From: Oceanipulchritudo sp049975345
GTDB lineage: Bacteria > Verrucomicrobiota > Verrucomicrobiia > Opitutales > Oceanipulchritudinaceae
Length of the DNA stretch: 17,684 nucleotides
Assembly (NCBI GenBank): GCA_049975345.1
Contig: JBNGDP010000079.1
Span: 1 to 17,684 of the forward strand
Reading direction: 5' to 3'
The notes beneath the pieces are model-generated. The model was not told the origin of the DNA. It worked only from the letters and a program-made list of their open reading frames with translations, and did not search any database. Made by a program: the position numbers and the translations under genes. Below are positions 6,592 through 14,089 of this stretch, piece by piece (the stretch's first letter is position 1; each line of letters starts with the position of its first letter).

Positions 6592-9033
6592 ATGAAGTTC
6601 ATTGCGAAGCAATTCCTCCCGGGCGGATTCCGCCTGTTATCCATTGGCGTCCCGATTATGACCGCCCCTTTGCTTGCCGCGCAGCAAGCGGAGACGGTGG
6701 AGGACGTCTTTGAGCTGCAGGCTTTTGAAGTGACGACCGAATCGGAGACCGGATATGTCGCCTCGAATGTTTTGAGCGCCTACCGGGTCAACGCGACGAT
6801 CAAGGAGATTCCGTTCAACATCCAGGTGGTGACGGCCGAGTTTCTGGCCGACCAGGCAGCGGTGAACCTTGACGACGCTGTGCAATATGCCGCCGGGGTG
6901 AGCATTGGTGGCACCTCCCTGCAGGAGCTGGATGTGTACAACATTCGGGGACTGTCCGCCTCCAGACCGAAGCGCAACGGGTATCGCCGTTACTATTTGT
7001 CGGACATGACGAACGTGCAGCGCGTCGAGGTGGTGAAGGGTCCCGCCTCGGCCCTGTTCGGGGAGGCCCAGCCCGGGGGGATCATCAATTACATCACCAA
7101 ACGCCCGAAGGCGGAGCCGGAGACGGAGATCTCCCTGCGCTATGGGTCATGGGATGAAAGGCGGATTGGCATCGGCAAGACCGGCCCGCTGCTTGATGGG
7201 CGCAAGGACCTGCTTTACCGCATCGACACCTCCTACCAGCGCAGCAACGGCTACCGCGACTATGCGGAGGAGGAGCGTGCGGTGGTGGCCCCGGTGCTGC
7301 AATGGGAAATCACACCGCGGACCAAAGTCATCCTTGATGTGGAATGGATCTACAAACGCTTCAATCCGCCCTCCGCGAACCTGCTCTGGAACGAGTCGGC
7401 GACCCGCGCCTACTGGGAGCGCTGGGTCGGGGAGGCACCGCAGGACTGGGCGGATCTGCCGGAGGCGACCGCCGCCTTTCTCGAGGTCCTCGCAAACGAT
7501 CCGGGCAAAGCGGTCCAGTTCAAGTTCATCACCCAGCCCAGTGACAATCCAACCCAGGACGGCTCGAATCGGTGGACAGACATTTATCCGGAATCGTTGG
7601 CCCCGTACACCTATGCAACCAACGGGCCGGACGCCTTCGTGCGCTATGATGCGATGACCTACACCGGCGAGATCCAGCATAAAGTGAGCGACTGGCTTTC
7701 CGTCCGCGCGGTGATCAGTCATGGAGAAACCGATACGGAAATCTGGCGCGCCAACACCAAGCGCGTCCGGGTGTGGGGGGACGGACTTCAGCAGGGCAAG
7801 CGTCAGGACTCGCGGCTGAACACCGTTTTCAATGTGCAGGCGGACGCCCTGATCAATTTTGAGATCGGCCCGACCAAACACCGGTTGGTTGTCGGCGCCG
7901 AATACTTTGGTGATGATTTTGAGAATCTGACGATTCGCAGCAACAATGCTGCTGGTGCCAACGAGTCGCAGTTGCTTGTGCTGTTTGAGCCCAGTCTGGA
8001 ACTGTTTGCCTTGTACGACCGGAACTTTCCGGGGGAGACCAATCCCGAAGAACTGATGTCCCGGGTGACCCGCATCAGCCGGGATGATTTTTACGACGAG
8101 AACGGAGCGCCCCGATTGATTGAGTCGGACACAGCGCTGGAGCGTGAGTTGGAGAGCGTGTACATTTCCGACCAGGTCAGCCTTTTTGATGACACCGTCA
8201 AGATACTGGCCGGACTGCGCCACGACCGGGTCAATCAGACGTTCCTGCGGAGCTTGACTCTCACTGAGGACCTTCCCTTTGAAACTCCCGAAGTGGATTC
8301 CACCACTCCGCAAATCGGAATCAACTGGTATGCGACCGGGTCAATCGTCCTTTATGGCAATTACAGCGAATCCTTCACGCCGGTGGAGGGAGTCCTGAGA
8401 AATATCGACGGCACGGAATCTGAAAAGCCTCCGGAACGCGGTGAGGGAACTGAATTCGGAATCAAGGGAAGTTTTCTGGACGGCAGGATTTCCGCCACCG
8501 TAGCGTGGTTTGACATTTCAAAAACGGATGTCGTCCGGCCGGGAATCACCAACGATGGTGAGCGCTACGACATTCTGGTGGAAGGCCAGTCGAGCACCGG
8601 GTACGAGGCGGACATTGTTGCCTATCCAACCCCCAACTGGCAGCTTATTCTGGGCTATGCACACATTGAGGCGGAAGAGTCCATTGAGGAGGGCGGGCTT
8701 GATTTTGACAAGCGCATCGTCGGCGTTCCGGAGGACCAGGTCACGCTCTGGACAAAATACTCCTTCAAGGATTCCTTTCTCGAGGGACTTGAAATTGGCG
8801 GTGGGATGACCTACATGGGTGAAAGGCGCGGCGGCCAGACAAACCAGGACTTCCTCATTCTGGATTCCTACACGAAGGTCGATGCCTTTCTGGCGTACAA
8901 ATTCAACAGGAACAATGTTGATTACAAGTTGTCCCTGAAGATCGATAACGTGTTCGACGAGCTCTATTTCCGGCCCGGGCCCTACGTCGGCGATCCCACC
9001 AATGCGACGCTGACGCTGACAATGAAGTTCTAG
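6592..9033 (+). CDS. TonB-dependent outer-membrane receptor
   Basis: An 813-aa TonB-dependent receptor from ATG 6592; an in-frame ATG at 6571 would add seven residues before the signal peptide (MKFIAKQFLPGGFRLLSIGV...). After the signal comes the segment FELQAFEVTTESETGY typical of Opitutales receptors. A plug domain follows, with IPFNIQVVTAEFLADQ, VYNIRGL, VEVVKGPASALFGEAQPGGIINYITKRP. The long 22-strand-type barrel ends in NATLTLTMKF with the usual terminal Phe. It would import oligosaccharides across the outer membrane using TonB energy. No SusD-like partner gene and no TonB/ExbB/ExbD genes are in the window. It starts an operon with the DUF1961 protein (24-bp gap) and the beta-propeller, and its upstream region carries the paired operator-like motif. 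The substrate is inferred from its neighbours to be an oligosaccharide, but a siderophore receptor cannot be formally excluded. Confidence 0.93.
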   Translation: MKFIAKQFLPGGFRLLSIGVPIMTAPLLAAQQAETVEDVFELQAFEVTTESETGYVASNVLSAYRVNATIKEIPFNIQVVTAEFLADQAAVNLDDAVQYAAGVSIGGTSLQELDVYNIRGLSASRPKRNGYRRYYLSDMTNVQRVEVVKGPASALFGEAQPGGIINYITKRPKAEPETEISLRYGSWDERRIGIGKTGPLLDGRKDLLYRIDTSYQRSNGYRDYAEEERAVVAPVLQWEITPRTKVILDVEWIYKRFNPPSANLLWNESATRAYWERWVGEAPQDWADLPEATAAFLEVLANDPGKAVQFKFITQPSDNPTQDGSNRWTDIYPESLAPYTYATNGPDAFVRYDAMTYTGEIQHKVSDWLSVRAVISHGETDTEIWRANTKRVRVWGDGLQQGKRQDSRLNTVFNVQADALINFEIGPTKHRLVVGAEYFGDDFENLTIRSNNAAGANESQLLVLFEPSLELFALYDRNFPGETNPEELMSRVTRISRDDFYDENGAPRLIESDTALERELESVYISDQVSLFDDTVKILAGLRHDRVNQTFLRSLTLTEDLPFETPEVDSTTPQIGINWYATGSIVLYGNYSESFTPVEGVLRNIDGTESEKPPERGEGTEFGIKGSFLDGRISATVAWFDISKTDVVRPGITNDGERYDILVEGQSSTGYEADIVAYPTPNWQLILGYAHIEAEESIEEGGLDFDKRIVGVPEDQVTLWTKYSFKDSFLEGLEIGGGMTYMGERRGGQTNQDFLILDSYTKVDAFLAYKFNRNNVDYKLSLKIDNVFDELYFRPGPYVGDPTNATLTLTMKF

Positions 9034-9057
9034 GGTGATCCTGACCGAGCGCTTGCC

Positions 9058-10431
9058 ATGAGTCCCTCCATCTGCCGCATTTTTTGGGTCTCCCTGTTTC
9101 TTCCATGTCTGAGCCTCGTGTGTGAGCCTTCCAGTCCAAGTCCCGCCCCGGTGCCCGTGGGGAATTGGACGGGAGTTCTTCAACTTGAAGGGGTTGCCGG
9201 GAGCTGGAGCCTGCCGAACGTGACGGCCGGTGAAGGCTATTCGGAAGGTGACGTTCTGGAGCTTCCCTTTGCGCCCGGGCGCTTCTTTGTCGATCGCTCC
9301 GGGTCGGGAGGCATTAATCTCGCATGGACCCTTGAGGATGGAACGGAAGCCCTGGCGCAGATCAGGTTTGGTTACCTGAACGGTGGGCAGGCTTACCATC
9401 TGGCGATTGACTGGAATCTCCATCAGGGTCTCCTCCGCGTCTTCGTCAACGGGGTGGAGCAGGGGGATCCCCTGCACGGAAAGCAGTACGGTTCGCTCAT
9501 GCCGGAAACGTGGCGGGAACCTTCAATCACGGGAGGAAACCTGCTTTTCAAGGATGAGGTTGTGGCCCGGGTGAATATGAACCGAATCAGGCTCTCTCCA
9601 GAGCCCGTCGACCCTGGCGAATTGAGGGAAAGGGTGGCCACGCTCGATCTGGCTCCCATCAAAGGCGAGTTCAGGCGTACTTACACCAAGCCTCTTGATC
9701 TTCAGCAACTGATGGTGGATTGCTGGTACCAAACACCCTTTGACGGAACGGAATCATGGGTGCTGGAGAGTGAACTCGTGGACGAGTCGGGAAAGCGCGT
9801 GCGCGAACCGGGCATCGACCAATGGGTTCTGGAAGGGGACAACATCGTTACCAACCGCACGGCAAACGGCCTTGAATTGCGCACAACGCTGCCGGATGAC
9901 AACCGCGACGGGGCGATGGTATTCTGGCACAACCGGGAGCTACCCGGGGATTTTCTCATCGAATACACCTTTACGCCCCGGCGCAGTGATTCCGGACTGA
10001 ACATCCTGTTCTTCAACTCCGCGGCGACGGATGGTGGCTCCATCTTCGGCCTTGACCAACCCGCCCGTCGCGGCCGGTTCCGCGAGTATATTGTGGGCTC
10101 GATCAACAATTACCATGTTTCCCCATGGGCGACCGATGAAAACCGCCTGCGGAATTCATCAAACCTGCGCAAGAACAGCGGGTTCAGGCTGCTTGCCATC
10201 GGGGACGACCGCATCGGGCAACATGCCGGGGGAAAATCGCACATCATCCGGGTCCTGAAACTCGGCGGACTGATCCAGGTTGAGGCGGACGGGGTCCTCG
10301 TCATGGAGTACGAGGATCCGGGCACGGTTCATGGACCGGTTCTGACGGGCGGTGTCGCCGGGATCCGTTTCATGGCGCATACGGAATCCGTCACCATGCA
10401 TCACTACAAGGTTTTTGAAGTCCGGAAATGA
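9058..10431 (+). CDS. Secreted two-domain protein with C-terminal DUF1961 (YesU-like) domain
   Basis: A 457-aa exported protein. Residues 1-22 form a signal peptide (IFWVSLFLPCLSLVC); the Cys is not in a convincing lipobox because the residue before it is Val. Residues about 35-190 look like a concanavalin/LamG-type jelly roll (YHLAIDWNLHQGLLRVFVNGVEQ). Residues about 225-457 resemble DUF1961, the family of Bacillus subtilis YesU. Supporting stretches are VFWHNRELPGDFLIEYTF, SGLNILFFNS, NYHVSPWATDENRLRNSS and AGIRFMAHTESVTMHHYKVFEV. DUF1961 proteins occur in polysaccharide-degradation clusters and their biochemical role is poorly defined. The gene is the second in the TonB-receptor operon, and its stop overlaps the next start as ATGA, implying translational coupling with the propeller protein. 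Likely a periplasmic glycan-binding or glycan-processing protein. Confidence 0.85.
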   Translation: MSPSICRIFWVSLFLPCLSLVCEPSSPSPAPVPVGNWTGVLQLEGVAGSWSLPNVTAGEGYSEGDVLELPFAPGRFFVDRSGSGGINLAWTLEDGTEALAQIRFGYLNGGQAYHLAIDWNLHQGLLRVFVNGVEQGDPLHGKQYGSLMPETWREPSITGGNLLFKDEVVARVNMNRIRLSPEPVDPGELRERVATLDLAPIKGEFRRTYTKPLDLQQLMVDCWYQTPFDGTESWVLESELVDESGKRVREPGIDQWVLEGDNIVTNRTANGLELRTTLPDDNRDGAMVFWHNRELPGDFLIEYTFTPRRSDSGLNILFFNSAATDGGSIFGLDQPARRGRFREYIVGSINNYHVSPWATDENRLRNSSNLRKNSGFRLLAIGDDRIGQHAGGKSHIIRVLKLGGLIQVEADGVLVMEYEDPGTVHGPVLTGGVAGIRFMAHTESVTMHHYKVFEVRK

Positions 10432-11678
10432 CCGGGAACTTCCAGGATGTTTCGAAGGACTTCAGCGCTTCCATCCCAATCCGGTGCCTGACGCCGCCCG
10501 GAAAGTCGGAGAGTATCCGTTTTTATGATACATCGTCAATCGATGCCGGCGGACGCCATCTTGCGGTGACACGCTATTCCGACGACAGCCATCTGCCGCG
10601 TCCGGGCGAGCCCGCGCTTGTCATTGTTCGCGATCTTGAGAGCGGAGCGGAGGCGTACAGGGAATCGACAGCGGCGTGGGACTCGCAATTGGGTGCCCAG
10701 GCACAGTGGCATCCTTTCCGCGAGGAGGTTTATTTCAACGTCATGGATGGGAGCGCATTCCCGCACGCGGTATCCATCAACCTGGATACGGGAAAGCGGC
10801 GGCACTATCCATGGACGGTTTACATGCTGTCCCCCTGCGGGCGCTATGCCGTTTCCCCGGACCTGCGCAAGATCGGCTCGACCCAGGCGGGCTACGGGGT
10901 CGTTGTCGAGGACCCCCATTTCCCCGGAGGCTCCGGGAAGGCGGGGGACGACGGTGTGACCATCATCGATCTGGAAAAGGGGACGTGCCGGCTGGCGGTC
11001 TCCATCGGGGACCTGGTCGACCGGGCCGGAATTGAACCACCCGGTAGCGGCAGTTTCCATGTCTTTCATGTGAAGTGGAGTCCCGTGTGTGACCGAATCA
11101 TGGTTGTGCTCAGGTGGGTTTCCGATGAAGGGAATTCCCCGCGTCGCTGGGTGCTTGCCTGTGATATGGACGGTTCAACGGTTCATTGCCTTGTCTCCGA
11201 TTCATTGTGGCAACAGGGGGGGCACCATCCAAACTGGTATCCGGATGGCCGGCACATCATTATGAATTTGCGGCCGGATCCGGCCGGGCCCCTTCGCTTC
11301 TGCAAGATCGCCGATGCGGACCGGCCACAGGTTGCTCCGCTTACCCGCCTGACCGGTTCCGGTCATCCGACGATCCATTCCTCCGGAAAGTGGCTCCTGA
11401 CCGACGCGTACCTGCACGAAAAGATGGCCCCGGAAGGATGCTCGCCGCTGCGCCTTGTCGACCTGCGTTCAGGAAAGGAGAGGACCCTTGCCGAGGTTCC
11501 CAGCAAGCCTGCCTTTCCCGGACCGAAGCAGGAGTGGCGGGTCGATTTGCATCCGTCCTGGTGCAGCGACTGGCGTCACATCACTTTCAATGGTTGGCAT
11601 GAAGGCCGGCGGGCGGTCTTTCTGGCGGATCTGGGATCTGTTCTGGACGCGTCAATAGATTTCGCTGACGACGGTTAG
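10428..11678 (+). CDS. Cytoplasmic beta-propeller protein, PL22 (oligogalacturonate lyase)-like candidate lyase
   Basis: A 416-aa protein with no signal peptide (MTGNFQDVSKDF), so expected in the cytoplasm. Repeated WD40/PD40-like blades are visible, with the conserved landmarks QAQWHP (91-96), FHVKWSP (213-219), GHHPNWYPDGR (265-275), SGHPTIHSSGKWLLTD (311-326) and DLHPSW (373-378). The His-Pro-rich blade ends recall oligogalacturonate lyase (PL22), an intracellular enzyme that cleaves unsaturated disaccharides, and the propeller ulvan lyases. In PL22 the metal site includes a Gln and paired His near the last motif (from memory); here that motif is EWRVDLHP, so only one His seems kept. It may therefore act on a different substrate or by different chemistry. 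The start overlaps the preceding stop by four bases, and the gene ends 14 bp from the convergent fucosidase gene. Confidence 0.75.
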   Translation: MTGNFQDVSKDFSASIPIRCLTPPGKSESIRFYDTSSIDAGGRHLAVTRYSDDSHLPRPGEPALVIVRDLESGAEAYRESTAAWDSQLGAQAQWHPFREEVYFNVMDGSAFPHAVSINLDTGKRRHYPWTVYMLSPCGRYAVSPDLRKIGSTQAGYGVVVEDPHFPGGSGKAGDDGVTIIDLEKGTCRLAVSIGDLVDRAGIEPPGSGSFHVFHVKWSPVCDRIMVVLRWVSDEGNSPRRWVLACDMDGSTVHCLVSDSLWQQGGHHPNWYPDGRHIIMNLRPDPAGPLRFCKIADADRPQVAPLTRLTGSGHPTIHSSGKWLLTDAYLHEKMAPEGCSPLRLVDLRSGKERTLAEVPSKPAFPGPKQEWRVDLHPSWCSDWRHITFNGWHEGRRAVFLADLGSVLDASIDFADDG

Positions 11679-11692
11679 TTCCGGGATTTGCT

Positions 11693-13000
11693 TCACGCGT
11701 ACGCGTCGGCGGAGAATTCGCGCTCCTCGTCGGTGTCCTGGTGCCCGCCGGTGAAGCCGGCGGCCTGTTCCAGGAAGAATTCCAATTTGACCACCAGCAC
11801 ATCGCCTGCGCGCTCGTTGACGGGAAGGTTGCGCAGGCGCAGGACGGGTTCGGCGTCGACCATGGGTCCGTAACCGGGGAGGCGGTTGACAATGCAGTCG
11901 ACCGGCTGACCGGTGTTGAGGAGGGTGGCCTTGCGGGGCAATACGTTGATTGGGCGCAGGCGCACGGCGTTGGTCACCGGCGGCTTGTGCAGGATGACGT
12001 AAACGATGTTGTCCTTGCGCGTCAGGAGCACATACCGGTTGTCGGTCAGGTCGGAGCAGGGCTCCGTGTGGTAAAACGCTTCCTGCACCTTTCCTTTCCA
12101 CTCACCGATGCGGGTGAGGAGGGCCTTTGAAAGGTCTGAAAAGGTCCCGTCGGCCATGGGACCGACATTGAGGAGGTGGTTCCCGCCGCGCGACAGGACC
12201 TTGGCGATGCTGTGCTTGAGATGGAAGTCGGAGTAATAATCCTCGTCCGCCTTCCAGTTCCATGCGTAGAGTCCGATTGACTGGCAGGCCTCGGTGGGGG
12301 TTGTGAAGCCCCTGCTGGTGTTGATGGAATTGTCCCAGTCGCGTTCCGGAGTGGCGAAGTCCCCCTTGCCGAACCCGCGGTTGTTGATGACCGCGGCTGG
12401 CTGGAGCTCCCGCACCATGTCATGGAAGGACTCATCCACATGTTCCATGACATTGGCATCCCACCACCAGCCGTGGATCGGGCCGTAGTTGGTGAGCAGC
12501 TCGCGGGCCTGCTTGCGGACGTAGTCGAGATAGGCGGTCTTGTCCGCTTTCTCGTCCGGACGCGGCGCGTCGAGTTCGTAGGGATGGCCCGCATGCGGAT
12601 AGGCCGGATGGTGCATGTCCGGAATCGAATAGTACAGGCACAGGGGAAAGCCCCGCCGCTGGCAGGCTTCAGCAAGCTCTTTCAGCACATCCTTTCCACA
12701 GGGCGTGTTGGTGATCTTGAAATCCGTGTACCGGCTGTCCCAGTTGCAGAATCCGTCGCAGTGCTTGGTGGTGAAGACGACATACTCCATCCCGGCGGAT
12801 TCGGCGTGGTCGAGCCAATCATCCGCGTTGAAATTGACCGGATTGAATTGGTCGAGATACTTTACGTATTCAGATTTGGCTACCGGCCAGCGCCAGATTT
12901 CCTGTTCGTGCCAGCCCTTGATGGCGTAGAGCCCCCAATGAATGAAGAGGCCGAAGCGCTTCTCGAAGAACCAGTCGCGTGGATCGTTGAATTTCTGCAT
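11693..13000 (-). CDS. GH29 alpha-L-fucosidase
   Basis: A 435-aa glycoside hydrolase that would release alpha-linked L-fucose from oligosaccharides. Family landmarks are in order: RFGLFIHWGLYAI near residue 20, VVFTTKHCDGFCNWDS (His80, Asp82), the nucleophile motif GWWWD with Asp181, the GDFATPERDW segment, and LLNVGPMADG. A smaller beta-rich C-terminal region follows the barrel. ATG 13000 is used; the longer reading starts at a TTG (13039) and adds residues without family similarity. There is no signal peptide, so it is predicted to be intracellular, acting on imported oligosaccharides. Some GH29 proteins have other activities, so fucose specificity is likely but not proven. A weak copy of the operator core, CGTTTGAAGCG, lies 49 bases upstream of the start. 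Confidence 0.92.
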   Translation of the reverse strand: MQKFNDPRDWFFEKRFGLFIHWGLYAIKGWHEQEIWRWPVAKSEYVKYLDQFNPVNFNADDWLDHAESAGMEYVVFTTKHCDGFCNWDSRYTDFKITNTPCGKDVLKELAEACQRRGFPLCLYYSIPDMHHPAYPHAGHPYELDAPRPDEKADKTAYLDYVRKQARELLTNYGPIHGWWWDANVMEHVDESFHDMVRELQPAAVINNRGFGKGDFATPERDWDNSINTSRGFTTPTEACQSIGLYAWNWKADEDYYSDFHLKHSIAKVLSRGGNHLLNVGPMADGTFSDLSKALLTRIGEWKGKVQEAFYHTEPCSDLTDNRYVLLTRKDNIVYVILHKPPVTNAVRLRPINVLPRKATLLNTGQPVDCIVNRLPGYGPMVDAEPVLRLRNLPVNERAGDVLVVKLEFFLEQAAGFTGGHQDTDEEREFSADAYA

Positions 13001-13013
13001 GATATGGAAAATG

Positions 13014-13244
13014 TCAGTGAAACTGCAGGCTACGCTCAAGCTGGAAATCGTTTGAAGCGTTAACCCTGGGGACCCTGTCGCATATTATTTCCAGCGGTCC
13101 GATCCGCAAGGCCTTTGCACCCGTCTTGAGCTGAACCTGCGCCCTGACGACACTGCGCCATGTGTGGATGGGCGGAAATCCCGGAAACTCGGGAATATCA
13201 AGATAGAGAATGTTGTTGGACGGGGTTGGCGGCGGACAGGTCAT
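13014..13244 (-). other. Doubtful small ORF between vapC and the fucosidase gene
   Basis: A 76-codon ORF (ATG at 13244) fills most of the 251-bp gap between the fucosidase start and the vapC stop. Its middle part (LDIPEFPGFPPIHTWRSVV and KALRIGPLEIICDRVPRV) looks more protein-like than random GC-rich frames. I recognise no family and see no ribosome binding site. It may be a small gene, the remnant of a broken larger gene, or chance. The lower end contains the candidate promoter region of the fucosidase gene. Confidence 0.25.
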
Positions 13245-13251
13245 TGCCTCT

Positions 13252-13653
13252 TTAATAACCGATGACCTGCAAGCCGGGGATCGGTGAAAAGTGGTCTGGG
13301 TTGCGGGTCAGTAGGCGCGCGCCGTGGGCGAGGGCGGTTGCCGCGATCCAGAGGTCGTTGGCGGAGTGTCCGGCCAGGCGCTTGCCTTTCCTCAATTGCG
13401 CGGAAATGCGCCCGTAATGTTCGGCGGTTTCCAGATCGGTCGCCACAACCTGTCGTGTCCGCAACACGCGCAAGGCCTGCTGGATCCGTGTTTCCGAAAT
13501 CATGGCCGCACCATTCAGGAATTCGCCAGCCGCGGCCGCCGGCACAATCAGCGATTCTCCGCCGTGCTCCAGGAATTTGCGGTTCACCGGCGCCGCCAAG
13601 TCACCACCTGCCCGGAATTCATCAATCAGCACCGTGGTGTCGATGCAGATCAT
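13252..13653 (-). CDS. vapC: VapC-type PIN-domain ribonuclease toxin
   Basis: A 133-aa PIN-domain protein. The acidic residues of the PIN active site are present in order: Asp5 (MICIDTTVLID), Glu44 region (AAGEFLNG), Asp99 region (HSANDLWIAATA) and a late TRNPDHF segment. VapC toxins are Mg2+-dependent RNases, commonly cutting tRNA or rRNA, and are inhibited by a VapB partner. The start overlaps the end of the upstream antitoxin gene by four bases (ATGA), the usual coupled arrangement. The pair separates the fucosidase from the sulfatase genes and has no apparent link to sugar metabolism; it may have been inserted into the locus. Confidence 0.9.
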   Translation of the reverse strand: MICIDTTVLIDEFRAGGDLAAPVNRKFLEHGGESLIVPAAAAGEFLNGAAMISETRIQQALRVLRTRQVVATDLETAEHYGRISAQLRKGKRLAGHSANDLWIAATALAHGARLLTRNPDHFSPIPGLQVIGY

Positions 13654-13904
13654 TTCAATTCCTCCACTTCCCAGCCCGCGCCTTCCCGGTTCCGCTCAAT
13701 AACCCGTTCCATCACCTCCGCTTCCCCCGCCACCGGCGCCTTACCCCATATCGCCGCTTCGCGGACCGCATCGGCGCAACTGCCCCGTTCCATGTCCTGC
13801 GCCACCAGCCGCTCGATCGTCTTCGTGAACGACTCTCCCTCGCGCTTGCGCCCCGCCAGTCGGGCATAGGCCTGGCGACTGACTGCAATGGTTTTTGCAT
13901 TCAT
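13650..13904 (-). CDS. vapB: VapB-type antitoxin
   Basis: An 84-aa protein encoded immediately before the PIN toxin and overlapping it by four bases. The N-terminus (TIAVSRQAYARLAGRKREGESFTKTIERL) matches the ribbon-helix-helix-like DNA-binding part of VapB antitoxins that pair with PIN toxins. The C-terminal half, rich in Glu and Arg, would wrap and neutralise the toxin. VapB normally represses its own operon. A TTGACA-like -35 hexamer is present on the minus strand at 13937-13942, but no good -10 follows it at standard spacing. Orientation and size fit a complete module. Confidence 0.82.
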   Translation of the reverse strand: MNAKTIAVSRQAYARLAGRKREGESFTKTIERLVAQDMERGSCADAVREAAIWGKAPVAGEAEVMERVIERNREGAGWEVEELK

Positions 13905-14089
13905 ATGTAGGAAAATCCGTGCATTTTGCGGGATCCTGTCAATCGGCCTATGCGGTTTCTGATCCGGGGATGTTTTGCAGCTTTATGGCAACGGAATGAA
14001 TCGGGGACGGGATATTGGCAACAGAAGACCTTCATGAACACGTTAACCTGGCTTGTCTTTCCGGAAACCGCGGTTTTAGCTCGATGCTT
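13905..14089. promoter_or_regulatory. Divergent intergenic region with perfect palindrome before the sulfatase start
   Basis: This 185-bp gap must hold the vapBC and sulfatase promoters. A perfect 12-bp palindrome, AAACCGCGGTTT, lies at 14065-14076, just 13 bases before the preferred sulfatase ATG. An even palindrome with a central CpG is the usual shape of a LacI-family operator, so it may be a regulatory site; chance or an RNA hairpin is also possible. The 18-bp motif of the other divergent regions is not present here. Confidence 0.3.

Noticed and set aside
7147..8313. 388-codon open frame opposite the TonB receptor gene
   Set aside because: It lies wholly antisense to an unmistakable receptor, shows no domain, and its composition is that of a mirrored GC-rich codon pattern.
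11171..11181. CGGTTCAACGG, resembling the operator core
   Set aside because: It is inside the beta-propeller coding sequence, breaks the palindrome, lacks the GCTTTA flank and has no partner site.
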